Shown here: piece by piece, positions 25,698-33,856 of the stretch
Layout of the letters: each line of letters starts with the position of its first letter
Position numbering within the stretch: the first letter of the stretch is position 1
NCBI RefSeq assembly: GCF_000018365.1
Contig: NC_011529.1
Location: 1,783,608 to 1,847,607, forward strand
Direction of reading: 5' to 3'
Length of the DNA stretch: 64,000 bases
Origin: Thermococcus onnurineus NA1
Lineage (GTDB): Archaea; Methanobacteriota_B; Thermococci; Thermococcales; Thermococcaceae
Notes under the pieces: generated by a model
The model's database searches: none
Told to the model about the DNA's origin: nothing
Seen by the model: the letters and a program-made list of their open reading frames with translations, nothing else
Program-made: the position numbers and the translations under genes

Positions 25698-26492
25698 ATG
25701 AGGGTCGCCTATGTCCAGATGGAGCCGAAGCTTTTGGAGCCTGAGAAAAACTACTCCAAAGCGGAGAGGCTTATAAAAGAGGCCGCCAAGGAAGGGGCGA
25801 AGCTGGTGGTTCTCCCTGAGCTCTTCGACACCGGCTACAACTTTGAGAGCAGGGACGAGGTGGAGAGCGTCGCCGGCCAGATTCCGGACGGAGAAACCAC
25901 TGAGTTTCTTGTTGAGCTTGCCAGGGATCTTGAGGTCTTCATCGTCGCGGGAACTGCAGAGAAAGATGAGAAAGGAAGGCTCTACAATTCCGCAGTAATA
26001 GTTGGCCCGATAGGCTGGGGCTATATCGGGAAGTACCGCAAGGTTCACCTCTTCTACCGCGAGAAGCTCTTCTTCGAGTCCGGAAACCTCGGCTTCCACG
26101 TTTTCAATATCGGCATCGTAAAGGTCGGAGTTATGATATGCTTTGACTGGTTCTTCCCAGAATCGGCAAGAACGCTCGCTCTGAAGGGAGCGGAGATAAT
26201 AGCCCACCCGAGCAACCTCGTCATGCCTTATGCGCCGAGGGCCATGCCAATCAGGGCCTTGGAGAACCGTGTTTACACTATAACCGCTAATCGCATAGGC
26301 GAGGAGCGGGGCCTTAGGTTCATAGGCAAGAGCACAATAGCCTCACCGAAGGCCGAAGTTTTGGCGGTGGGAAGTGAGGATATGGAAGAGATTGGTGTCG
26401 TCGAGATTGACCTGAACCTCACCAGGGACAAGAGGCTCAATGAGCTCAACGACATATTCAAGGACAGACGGCCTGAGTTCTACCTCCTGTGA
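25698..26492 (+). CDS. Carbon-nitrogen hydrolase (nitrilase superfamily)
   Basis: 264 residues with the catalytic triad E41 (LPELFDTG), K115 (GKYRKVHLFY) and C148 (VMICFDWFFPE). Close in sequence to the crystallised Pyrococcus abyssi nitrilase, which acts on small aliphatic nitriles, and to related amidases. It is probably a cytosolic homodimer, and the natural substrate is unknown. The gene starts at an ATG after GGTGGT and stands alone, with no metabolic partner nearby. Confidence 0.93.
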   Translation: MRVAYVQMEPKLLEPEKNYSKAERLIKEAAKEGAKLVVLPELFDTGYNFESRDEVESVAGQIPDGETTEFLVELARDLEVFIVAGTAEKDEKGRLYNSAVIVGPIGWGYIGKYRKVHLFYREKLFFESGNLGFHVFNIGIVKVGVMICFDWFFPESARTLALKGAEIIAHPSNLVMPYAPRAMPIRALENRVYTITANRIGEERGLRFIGKSTIASPKAEVLAVGSEDMEEIGVVEIDLNLTRDKRLNELNDIFKDRRPEFYLL

Positions 26493-26743
26493 TAATCTTC
26501 CTTTATCTTTTCTTGGATGTTGTGTAAATGTCTCACTCTCCGGGAACGATATCTTGGATGATCATCAGCGATGTTGCAGAATCCCCAAACATTACTATTT
26601 TGATTTCCACAACCTACAATGGTTGGCTATTTTCGTTGGATAAATCACATAAAAAACTCTCCACAGCCCTCCGTTTCAGTTTTGGAGGCTTTTTTCGAAA
26701 GGGTTTTAAGAAATAAGGTTACAGATAATAACAGGTGCTTAAA

Positions 26744-27121
26744 ATGAGAAGCTCAATCTTCCTAGGGCTTGCACTAGTGGTTGCCTTGGTGGTTGGCTTC
26801 GCAGTGCAGGCTGAACTCTTCCCGGCCAACTATGTCTACCAGAAGAGCTATCTTTGTTCTGACAAGATACAAGCTGAGTTTATCCCAGCTGACACTCACG
26901 TCACTGGCTACATACGGGCAGAGAACCCGTTCTCGGCCTACGTCGTTGTATCAAACTCTGGATACTTTGAGAGCCTTGAAAAGAGTGAGGTCGTCCACAG
27001 TTGGGAGAACGTGACAGAAGTCAAACTCGATTTTGATGTGCCGGGTGAGAACTGCTACCTCGTAGTGAAGAACGGGAACACGAACCAGATAGTCGAGATA
27101 AAGTTCAAAGCTGAGCGCTGA
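26744..27121 (+). CDS. Small exported or membrane-anchored protein
   Basis: 125 residues. The N-terminus MRSSIFLGLALVVALVVGF is a signal peptide or anchor. The rest is a small beta-rich domain with two cysteines (SYLCSDKI and GENCYLVV), probably an extracellular immunoglobulin-like fold. The ATG at 26744 has AGGTG spaced six bases; the in-frame GTG at 26735 overlaps it. The 250 bases before it hold no other gene I can support. No family is recognised. Confidence 0.75.
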   Translation: MRSSIFLGLALVVALVVGFAVQAELFPANYVYQKSYLCSDKIQAEFIPADTHVTGYIRAENPFSAYVVVSNSGYFESLEKSEVVHSWENVTEVKLDFDVPGENCYLVVKNGNTNQIVEIKFKAER

Positions 27122-27136
27122 ATGAAAAACAGAGGA

Positions 27137-27925
27137 TCAAAAATCAGCGAGCACCTCTCTAGCGGTGTTCTTCTTCGGCCTTCTGAAGTAGAGCAGGTGG
27201 GAAACACCGTTGATCCCATGCTCGTTTCTTGTGATGAGCTTCCATTCCCTGAAAAAGATGCTCCCTATAGCCAGCTGGGAAGCGAGATCCCAGAGCCTAT
27301 GCTCCTCTTCGGTGATCTTCTCGAAGCCCGGTAGCTTGTAGTACGTCCTCTTGAAGGTGCCCCTCTTGAGGTTGTAGCCCTCGTGAACCGAAATCAAGGT
27401 GTAGTCTTCCGTTTTGGATTCAACGAGGAAGTCCTTGTAACCTACTTGGTAGAGGATTCCGTAGACCCTGTCAGTTTCCTCCATAACGAAAACTCCGTCT
27501 TCGTTCAGGCTCAGGGCCACGTTTGCGAATATTCTTATCACATCGAAGGGGTCAAAGTGCGGCATTGTGAGTCCCCAGAGCAGGGCCAGGTCGTGCTCTC
27601 CTACGAGCTTTGAAACTTCCCTCACATCCCCGGTGACGAGTCTGAGCTCAGGACTTATCCCAGCTATCTCGATCCACTTCCTGGCCTTCTCAAGATCCTC
27701 CTTCCTTGCGTCCAGAACCGTTAGCAGCGGGGCATTAGTGGCTCTAGCAGCAGCGGCCCCAGCAATCCCCGTGCCGGCGCAGAGGTCGAGTACTCTGGGC
27801 TCTTCTGGCAGGAGCCCCTCCATGAACTCGAAAACCTTCATTATCCCCCAGAACCTCCCAACTGCTAGCTCATCATCGGGATCCATTCTCCAACGAAGGT
27901 AGCGGTAGAGCTCCTCCAGTGACAT
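27137..27925 (-). CDS. Class I SAM-dependent methyltransferase
   Basis: 262 residues. SAM motif VLDLCAGTGIAGAAAA (about 44-59), acidic residue in LTVLDARKE (about 68-76), and DVREV near 98. No NPPY or other catalytic hallmark is present, so the substrate is unclear. It is transcribed divergently from the membrane protein/HTH pair at 28021-29098, sharing a 95-base promoter region that contains the TGTCAAC palindrome. The ATG follows GTGGTGAT. Confidence 0.82.
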   Translation of the reverse strand: MSLEELYRYLRWRMDPDDELAVGRFWGIMKVFEFMEGLLPEEPRVLDLCAGTGIAGAAAARATNAPLLTVLDARKEDLEKARKWIEIAGISPELRLVTGDVREVSKLVGEHDLALLWGLTMPHFDPFDVIRIFANVALSLNEDGVFVMEETDRVYGILYQVGYKDFLVESKTEDYTLISVHEGYNLKRGTFKRTYYKLPGFEKITEEEHRLWDLASQLAIGSIFFREWKLITRNEHGINGVSHLLYFRRPKKNTAREVLADF

Positions 27926-27971
27926 GGTATCACCACAGCCAATAATACATGAAGTTATTTAAATCCGTCGA

Positions 27972-28008
27972 AAGACTTAAATATTTTGTCAACTTACATA
28001 GGTTGACA
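27972..28008 (+). promoter_or_regulatory. Promoter with TGTCAAC-N8-GTTGACA operator
   Basis: A TATA box GACTTAAATA (27974-27983) is followed by TGTCAAC (27987-27993), eight bases and GTTGACA (28002-28008): perfect seven-base inverted arms over the expected start site. GAGGTGA at 28009-28015 is the ribosome binding site of the next gene. A repressor bound here would block transcription. The HTH protein encoded as the second gene of the operon is the obvious candidate. Confidence 0.65.
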
Positions 28009-28020
28009 GAGGTGAAGACC

Positions 28021-28725
28021 ATGGCCCACTTTCATGGCCACTGGATTGAAGATATCCTCATTGTTGCGATAGGTCTCTTGGCCCTTGCCTCCCTGCTTAC
28101 GGGCGTTAAGTGGCTGACAACCTTGGCCGGCATCCTGTTCTGGGTCAGCCTTCCAACGCTCCTGTTCGGCAGGGGGATAAAGATTGAGAACGGGATAATT
28201 CTTGAATTTGGTTGGCCACTGAGACTGTTTAGGATTAGGATAGCTCCAGATGACATAGTGGAGATAGTTGACCTCGAAAGGGCTGAGGGCATACCTCCAA
28301 TAAGATACTACAGACAGATAATAATTTTTACTGCTCTGTGGCTTGTTGTCGGCTTCACGGGGCTTATTAAAAGGCCTGAATGGGCCTTCATGTGGTTTGG
28401 CTGGATATACTGGGGGCTCGCGTCGACTGTTCCTCTAATTTTCCCAGGGAGAACCAGAAAGCTGGGAGCTTTAGCTCTCCTTCTCTTTGGCGTGCTGATG
28501 TCGGGTGTGGCATATCATCTTGGCGTCAACGTGTATCAGTTCTATGCCATTGGAGGTGCCCTTCTGGCCTTTGTATACCTTACCGATGTCCGCGAGAAGA
28601 CAATCGTTCTGGTAACCGAGAAGGGCACGTATTTTGTGTGTTCCTACAACTATGATGAACTGGAGGAATTCCTCGAAAGGATAGGCAAACTGGTAAGCGG
28701 TGGTGCTGATGCTCAGGCTACCTGA
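28021..28725 (+). CDS. Multi-helix membrane protein
   Basis: 234 residues starting MAHFHGHWIEDILIVAIG. The first half has two or three hydrophobic helices (about 9-60), then a cytosolic-looking segment, then about three further helices (about 100-195) and a soluble tail. The start at 28021 is set by the GAGGTGA site and by the TATA box at 27974, which rules out the longer frame from 27949. The next gene, an HTH regulator, begins inside its last codons. No family is recognised. Confidence 0.78.
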   Translation: MAHFHGHWIEDILIVAIGLLALASLLTGVKWLTTLAGILFWVSLPTLLFGRGIKIENGIILEFGWPLRLFRIRIAPDDIVEIVDLERAEGIPPIRYYRQIIIFTALWLVVGFTGLIKRPEWAFMWFGWIYWGLASTVPLIFPGRTRKLGALALLLFGVLMSGVAYHLGVNVYQFYAIGGALLAFVYLTDVREKTIVLVTEKGTYFVCSYNYDELEEFLERIGKLVSGGADAQAT

Positions 28726-29098
28726 GGGTATGGAGAGGATCTGGTTCCTGAGGGCGAGGGGGTTGAGCGAGGCTGAGATCGCCCGCTCGCTGGGGGTATC
28801 GCGGCAAGCCGTGAACAAGGCGCTGCGCGATGCCAGGGTAAAGCTTTTTGAGGCCTTCTTTAGGCTCGCCGAGACGTTCTCATGGAAGGTCGTTAGGATA
28901 AATGCTGAGAAGGGCTTCGCGGTCTTTGAAGGGAACTGCAATGGTCCGGTCAAGGTCTACGCCCTTTACATTCCTGGGAAAGGGGTTAGGGCCGTCATCA
29001 ACGTCGATTTTCCAGACTACATCTTAGAGCATGCCGTTGAGGTTGGTCTGGTTGAAAGAAAAGACCTTGAGGAGCTTGTGAAGGTCATTGAGGGCTAA
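28709..29098 (+). CDS. HTH regulator (Tfx/sigma-4-like helix-turn-helix)
   Basis: 129 residues. An HTH lies at about 14-40 (GLSEAEIARSLGVSRQAVNKAL), followed by a helical linker and a small alpha/beta domain to residue 129. The fold order resembles Tfx-type archaeal regulators, but I cannot assign an effector. The ATG at 28709 lies 17 bases inside the preceding membrane-protein gene, after GGTGG. The operon with a membrane protein and a palindromic operator suggests an autoregulated sensing pair. Its TAA shares four bases with the convergent broken gene. Confidence 0.8.
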   Translation: MLRLPEGMERIWFLRARGLSEAEIARSLGVSRQAVNKALRDARVKLFEAFFRLAETFSWKVVRINAEKGFAVFEGNCNGPVKVYALYIPGKGVRAVINVDFPDYILEHAVEVGLVERKDLEELVKVIEG

Positions 29099-29839
29099 TA
29101 GTACCCCTCCTCGTAGGCGCTTACGATGGACTTAAAGACGGCGTAGAACACTGCACTGAGGGAAAAGAACGTGAGAAAGATTGCTTCGATCGGCCCGGTT
29201 CGTAGCCTGTGACAATTAGGAAAAGCCAGAGGGTTATCACAGCTGAAACTACGGTTAAGGCCCTGGCGAAGCCGAGTGCCATCTTCCCCTTGAAATTCGG
29301 CGCCAGCTGGAAAACGAGGGGCCGGGAGAAGAGGACCGTCAGCGCGAGGAGGAAGAGCTGGGTGAAGACGATGACGGCGATTCCCGCTTCTCTTGGGAGT
29401 TTCCCGGTAAAGAGGAGCGCAAGGGAGATGCCGACAAAGGCCGACTGAAGGACCACGCATTTCCTTACTTTAGGAGGTTCTATCCTCCTTCTGGGTTTCT
29501 CTGGAACTTCTTCCGAGAGCTCTTCAAGCTCGTACTCGCGCTTCGCCACGAGGTAGGCGATAAGAACCGTTCCGCCGAGGCCGAGGACGATAACTACCGC
29601 CAGCCAGGCCATCGGGAGAAACGGCGAAAGGAGTATTATGAGAACTCCCGTTGCAATGGTTCCGATTCCTGAGACGCGATTAGCTTTTCTCTTGCCTGCT
29701 TGGAGAGATAAGTGTAGCCGATGCGAAAGCCGATTCCAGGCTCGTCTCTGGCCGTGAAAGTCAGCATTCCCATAGCTATCAGAAATGCTCCCATGAAAAG
29801 GGCATAGAGGATCCTAAGGAGCAGATAGGGCTCCATCAT
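29095..29839 (-). pseudogene. SdpI-like membrane protein gene broken by two frameshifts
   Basis: Three minus-strand frames join into one protein. The N-terminus (MMEPYLLLRIL...IGFRIGYTYLSKQAREK) stops early. One missing A in the run at 29685-29688 would continue it as ANRVSGIGTIATGVLI, and the long middle frame runs to about 29198. A second missing base near 29191-29198 leads into GPIEAIFLTFFSLSAVFYAV and a TAG at 29095. The join matches the intact neighbour (AWRKANTFAGIFTIAL). It is a shorter paralogue without the DUF1648 core. Either a genuine decayed gene or two homopolymer-type sequencing errors. Confidence 0.8.
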
Positions 29840-29840
29840 A

Positions 29841-30617
29841 TCACCTCGCCGATAGTGTCCTAGATATTCCGACGAAGGTCACAGTGAGGAATACGAAGGC
29901 ACCGTAGGTTATCCAGTTACTTGGAATTAGGCCTGCATTGTAGAGGAGTGCCATTGAGGCTATCGCCGCGATTCCCGCTCCAACGAGTGTCATCAGCTCT
30001 GCAAAGACCATCCAGCCTTTCTCGCTGAACTTAAGCTGTGGTGCAAAACCCGGCTCCCTGAGGAGAAGGGTCATCGTGATTGGGAGGACTTGGGCAATCA
30101 GGGGGAGGATAATTGCTCCCACGTCTTTAGATGCGAAGTTGTCCGGTTCTCCGCTCGCGTTGAAGTGGATGGCTACCTTTTCCGGCAACTTGTCCCAGAG
30201 GAGAATCGTTAGTACGAGATAGAAAACCACTGCTGAGAGCTGAACGATTATGTAGGGTCTGACGTTGACATTTATGGGCTCAGTTGGTCTTTCCGGGGCA
30301 TTATTAGAGAGATCCTCAATCTCGTAGGCTTTCTTTGCAATTAAAGTGCCAAGAAAAAGGAGCAGGAGGATGCCGGCTATCATGACAAGGACGAATACGT
30401 TGAGGGAAACGCCCGCGATGGCCAGGACGAGGAGGAAGAGCGAGAGTGCTATCGTGAATATTCCAGCGAAGGTGTTTGCCTTCCTCCAGGCATCGTCTGA
30501 CTGATAGGTGTAGCCTATCCTGAAGCCTATGAAGTACTGCCTTTTGTTTCTGAAGGCGAGGGTCAAGAGACCAGCAACGAAGAGCGTCATAACGATGTAT
30601 AGTTCTACCCACTCCAT
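29841..30617 (-). CDS. SdpI/DUF1648 family membrane protein
   Basis: 258 residues with about six to seven membrane helices. The N-terminal FIGFRIGYTYQSDDAWRKAN is the SdpI-type motif, and LPEKVAIHFNASGEPDNFAS (about 149-168) is the DUF1648 signature. In bacteria SdpI gives immunity to a killing peptide and signals to an ArsR-type repressor. Here the partner regulator is PadR-type, encoded immediately upstream with a 13-base overlap. A broken paralogue follows. The role in archaea is unknown; response to membrane stress or peptides is a reasonable guess. Confidence 0.85.
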   Translation of the reverse strand: MEWVELYIVMTLFVAGLLTLAFRNKRQYFIGFRIGYTYQSDDAWRKANTFAGIFTIALSLFLLVLAIAGVSLNVFVLVMIAGILLLLFLGTLIAKKAYEIEDLSNNAPERPTEPINVNVRPYIIVQLSAVVFYLVLTILLWDKLPEKVAIHFNASGEPDNFASKDVGAIILPLIAQVLPITMTLLLREPGFAPQLKFSEKGWMVFAELMTLVGAGIAAIASMALLYNAGLIPSNWITYGAFVFLTVTFVGISRTLSAR

Positions 30618-30973
30618 TCAAATCCCTCCACACGCTCAAGAATTGCACGTATCTCCTTTATTTCACCCCTCAGCTCGGTTAGAACTTCCCTTCCAAGATC
30701 CGTAAGTCTGTAATACTTCCTCGGCCTTCCGCCGACCTCGGCCCAGAAGTCCTCAACGAGCCCGTACTTCTTCAGGCTCTTGAGGAGGTCGTAGAGAGTT
30801 CCCTCGCTCGGAACAAGCCTTCCACTGCTCAGCTTCTCAAGCTCCTTCCTTATCACATATCCGTGCATCTCTCCTCTCTTTTCTAAGAGAGAAAGGACTA
30901 AATAGGAGTAAAGACCGGAGCGTAGGTCCTTGAGAAGCTTTTTGAGTGCCCTCTCCTTTTTGTTACCAAGCAA
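30605..30973 (-). CDS. PadR family transcriptional regulator
   Basis: 122 residues. The N-terminal winged helix is typical of PadR (LRSGLYSYLVLSLLEKRGEMHGYVIRKELEKLS..., about 17-50), with PSEGTLYDLLKSLKKYGLVE (about 55-74) and the wing GGRPRKYYRLTDLG (about 81-94). The short C-terminal helix is for dimerisation. It heads an operon with SdpI-like membrane proteins, so it probably represses that operon in response to a ligand or the state of the membrane proteins. Confidence 0.9.
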   Translation of the reverse strand: MLGNKKERALKKLLKDLRSGLYSYLVLSLLEKRGEMHGYVIRKELEKLSSGRLVPSEGTLYDLLKSLKKYGLVEDFWAEVGGRPRKYYRLTDLGREVLTELRGEIKEIRAILERVEGFEWSG

Positions 30974-30978
30974 TCACT

Positions 30979-31683
30979 TCACCATATTACTTTTTCTTCC
31001 TCAGGCTTCTCGACCTCCACCCTAGGGATTATGTAGTACATGAGTGCGAGCGCTATTACGGCAAAGATTGCCTCAGTGGCGTACATAAATGTCTCGCTCC
31101 CCCTCAGCTGGTAGTAGGCTGCCATTGAATCAACAATCGTATGCAGACCGACGATTGCGATCAGTCCCTTCTTTCCGAAGCCTTCTCTGTATGCGTGGGC
31201 GAGGAAGACCGTTGTCCCTACATGGAAGAGCACGGCGAAGTAGCGCTCGACCAGAGAGAGGAGGGCCGCGCTGACCGGAACGTCCAGTGGGATCTCGCTC
31301 GCTATCGCGGCAACGGCGGCAATTATTCCCACAAAGAAAGCCTCGGTGACGCCAAATCCAAGTCCCACGAAGAGAGCAGTCCTCAGGTTCTTTCCTTTAA
31401 CGAGAAGATATTTGGTGCCCTCCTGGACGAGGCCGGCAACAAAACCCAGCCACAGCGAGGCCGCTATGGTAAAGGCCGCTCCCTTGGCTATGACATCTGC
31501 GTTCGAGTGTATTCCCAGAGCCAGCAGGGGCAGCTGCTGGATTGGATTTTGGACGATTATCGCAATGAAGAATATCGCCAGCCCGAATATGAACTCCGAC
31601 CACTTCGTCCTTTTGAAGCCCAGAAAGTATATCGTGGCCCAGGCGAACAAACCTCCCATTATTGGGAACGGGAGGAGGTACAT
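30979..31683 (-). CDS. YhfC/PrsW-like intramembrane protease family protein
   Basis: 234 residues, about seven membrane helices. Conserved polar motifs lie inside helices: GLVQEGTKYLL (about 81-91), GFGVTEAFF (about 107-115), ERYFAVLFHVGTT (about 145-157) and GLHTIVDSMA (about 177-186). Glu, Glu, His and His at these places match the putative metal ligands of the YhfC/PrsW families. Whether it is an active protease is not shown. The ATG at 31683 follows GGAGTGA; an in-frame GTG at 31692 lies inside that site. It sits five bases after the YbjQ gene. Confidence 0.78.
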   Translation of the reverse strand: MYLLPFPIMGGLFAWATIYFLGFKRTKWSEFIFGLAIFFIAIIVQNPIQQLPLLALGIHSNADVIAKGAAFTIAASLWLGFVAGLVQEGTKYLLVKGKNLRTALFVGLGFGVTEAFFVGIIAAVAAIASEIPLDVPVSAALLSLVERYFAVLFHVGTTVFLAHAYREGFGKKGLIAIVGLHTIVDSMAAYYQLRGSETFMYATEAIFAVIALALMYYIIPRVEVEKPEEEKVIW

Positions 31684-31688
31684 GGCAA

Positions 31689-32018
31689 TCACTCCTTTTC
31701 CACGACTACCGCAGTACCGTAGGCGTAAACCTCGGCAACGCTAGAACCAATGTTCGCAGTAGCGAAGCGGACATTTACAACGGCGTTGGCTCCGAGCTCC
31801 TTGGCGTAGAGTATCATCCTTTTCAGGGCCTCCTCTCGGGCCTCGGCCATCATCTGGGTGTACTCCTTCACTTCTCCTCCTTTGATGTTCCTGAAGAAAG
31901 CCGTTATGTCCCTGCCCAGGTGGGTGGCCTTGACTATTCCTCCTCTGGCTATTCCTTTGATCTCAACTATTCGGTATCCGGGCACGCTTTCGGTCGTAAC
32001 CACTATGATGTCCTCCAT
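31689..32018 (-). CDS. YbjQ/UPF0145 family protein
   Basis: 109 residues beginning MEDIIVVTTESVPGYRIVEI, with GANAVVNVRFATANIG near 75-90. These match the YbjQ (UPF0145) family, small proteins that form pentamers and are sometimes called heavy-metal-binding, although function is not established. The frame is open further upstream to 32225, but the ATG at 32018 has GGGTGA upstream and a TATA box (TTTTTATATTTTC, 32073-32085), so that extension is rejected. A palindrome lies between the TATA box and the start. Confidence 0.85.
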   Translation of the reverse strand: MEDIIVVTTESVPGYRIVEIKGIARGGIVKATHLGRDITAFFRNIKGGEVKEYTQMMAEAREEALKRMILYAKELGANAVVNVRFATANIGSSVAEVYAYGTAVVVEKE

Positions 32019-32031
32019 AACGTCACCCCCA

Positions 32032-32052
32032 ATACCTCGGACTTCGAGGTAT
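32032..32052. promoter_or_regulatory. Palindrome in YbjQ promoter / dph2 upstream region
   Basis: ATACCTCG, five bases GACTT, CGAGGTAT: perfect eight-base arms. On the minus strand it lies between the TATA box near 32073-32085 and the YbjQ start at 32018, at or just after the expected transcription start. It could be an operator or a 5' leader hairpin. It lies 85-105 bases before the divergent dph2 gene. Confidence 0.55.
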
Positions 32053-32136
32053 ATTGGGTGTGAAAATATAAAAATGTTTCCTCCCTTTCTGGGGAAGAAT
32101 TTTAAGGCCTCCTTATGAAGGCTCATTGGTGAGAGG

Positions 32137-33171
32137 ATGCACGAGATAGATGAGCGAGAGATATTGAAAGTACTCGGAGAGCTTAAAGCTAAGCGCGTCC
32201 TTATCCAGACCCCTGAGGGGCTCAAGCGCGAGGCTCAGTTCCTGGCTGACTTTCTTGAAGATAACGGGATAGAGGCGATAATAAGCGGCGACATCAATTA
32301 CGGAGCCTGTGATCCGGCTGACAGAGAAGCGAAGGCTCTTGGTTGTGATGCACTGATTCACCTCGGACACAGCTACATGAGGCTTAACCTTGAGGTTCCC
32401 ACTATATTTGTTCCAGCTTTCGCCAAAGTTGACGTTCTTCCTGCGCTGGAGAAGAATCTGGACGAGATTAAAAAGCTCGGGAGGAAGATAGCGCTCGTTA
32501 CAACCGCCCAGCATATACACCAGCTGGAAAAGGCCAAGGAGTTCCTTGAAAATGCCGGCTTTGAAGTCCTTATAGGTGCGGGCGACGGAAGGGTAAGCTG
32601 GCACGGCCAGGTTCTCGGCTGCACATTCACCGCCGCCAAAGTTGACGCCGATGGGGTGCTTTTCATTGGAGCTGGGTATTTCCATCCGATAGGAGTTGCC
32701 TTGGCAACGAAGAAGTCCACTCTGGCAGTGAATCCCTACAGTGGCGACGCGATATGGATGGAGAAAGAGGCTGAGCGGATTATTCGGAAGAGATGGGCCC
32801 AGATAGCGAAAGCCTATGATGCCAAAAAGTTTGGTGTCGTTGTAAGCACCAAGAAAGGCCAGCTCCGCTTGGCTGAAGCCAAAAAGATTGTAGAACTCCT
32901 GCGTGAGCATGGCAAATACGCCGGGCTAATAGCTATGAACTACATAAGCTACTCTGCGCTGGAGGGTTTTGACTTCGATGCCTATGTAGTCGTTGCCTGC
33001 CCGAGGGTGCCCATAGACGACGCCGAAAACTGGAGAAAGCCAGTTCTAACGCCTCCAGAGGTTGAGATTCTCCTAGGTCTTCGCGAGGACTACCAATTCG
33101 ATGAAATCCTTGGCGGGAAGCGCGAGAAGGACGAGCCGCTCGGCATAGCCCTCCACGGGGTGAGAGGGTGA
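32137..33171 (+). CDS. dph2: Diphthamide synthase Dph2 (non-canonical radical SAM)
   Basis: 344 residues with the three widely spaced cysteines that bind the 4Fe-4S cluster of archaeal Dph2: C58 (NYGACD), C162 (LGCTF) and C288 (VVACPR). It forms the 3-amino-3-carboxypropyl radical from SAM and adds it to the histidine of elongation factor 2, the first step of diphthamide synthesis. Archaeal Dph2 works as a homodimer. The following methyltransferase gene overlaps by four bases (GTGA). Confidence 0.94.
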   Translation: MHEIDEREILKVLGELKAKRVLIQTPEGLKREAQFLADFLEDNGIEAIISGDINYGACDPADREAKALGCDALIHLGHSYMRLNLEVPTIFVPAFAKVDVLPALEKNLDEIKKLGRKIALVTTAQHIHQLEKAKEFLENAGFEVLIGAGDGRVSWHGQVLGCTFTAAKVDADGVLFIGAGYFHPIGVALATKKSTLAVNPYSGDAIWMEKEAERIIRKRWAQIAKAYDAKKFGVVVSTKKGQLRLAEAKKIVELLREHGKYAGLIAMNYISYSALEGFDFDAYVVVACPRVPIDDAENWRKPVLTPPEVEILLGLREDYQFDEILGGKREKDEPLGIALHGVRG

Positions 33172-33779
33172 AAAAGAAGCACCTTGCGATGATACTTTCA
33201 AAGCTGAAGGGCTTCCCCGAGCCGAAGCCCGAACTTGAACAGTACAGGACCCCTGGCGATGTCGCGGCAGAACTGCTTTGGCTGGCTCACTCTCTCGGAG
33301 ACATTGGGGGAAAAGTTATAGCGGATTTAGGTGCCGGAACGGGAGTTCTGAGTGCCGGCGCATGCCTGATGGGGGCTGAAAGGGTCTACGCCGTTGAAAT
33401 CGATGAGGAGGCTTTAAGGGTCGCCAGAGAAAACATTGAATCTCTCGGTATCGAGGACTGCGTTGAGTTTGTGAACTCTGACGTCTTAGATTTCTCCGCT
33501 CGGGTTGATACCGTGATAATGAACCCTCCCTTTGGCAGCCAGGTGAAGCATGCCGACAGACCCTTTCTTATGAGGGCCTTTGGGATAAGTGACGTTGTCT
33601 ATTCCATTCACCTCGCGAAGCCTGAGGTGAGAAGGTTCATTGAAACGTTCGTTAGAGATGCTGGTTTTTCAATAACTCATAGAATAACCCTCACCTTTGA
33701 AATTCCTGCCCAGTTCTTCTTCCATAGAAAGAAACTGGAAAGGATTTTGGTAGATATTTATAGGTTTGGAAGAACTTGA
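33168..33779 (+). CDS. METTL5-like RNA N6-adenine methyltransferase
   Basis: 203 residues. SAM motif VIADLGAGTGVLSAGACLMG (about 50-69), acidic VEIDEEAL (about 76-83), and catalytic NPPFGSQVKHADRPFL (about 119-134). NPPF followed by GSQ...ADR is the hallmark of METTL5-type enzymes that methylate an adenosine in small-subunit rRNA in eukaryotes. The N-terminal KLKGFPEPKPELEQYRTPG motif also fits this family. The start is a GTG overlapping the Dph2 stop. The archaeal target is inferred from the family. Confidence 0.87.
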   Translation: MKKKHLAMILSKLKGFPEPKPELEQYRTPGDVAAELLWLAHSLGDIGGKVIADLGAGTGVLSAGACLMGAERVYAVEIDEEALRVARENIESLGIEDCVEFVNSDVLDFSARVDTVIMNPPFGSQVKHADRPFLMRAFGISDVVYSIHLAKPEVRRFIETFVRDAGFSITHRITLTFEIPAQFFFHRKKLERILVDIYRFGRT

Positions 33780-33856
33780 AACACTGGTGAGCGAAAAAAA
33801 TATATTGGATAACCTCCAACTAATAGCAGTTGCTATAATCGGTAATGGTGGCTATA

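Noticed and set aside
31689..32225. Longer frame for the YbjQ protein starting near 32225
   Set aside because: It crosses the TATA box and palindrome and the dph2 start; the ATG at 32018 has a ribosome site and matches family length.
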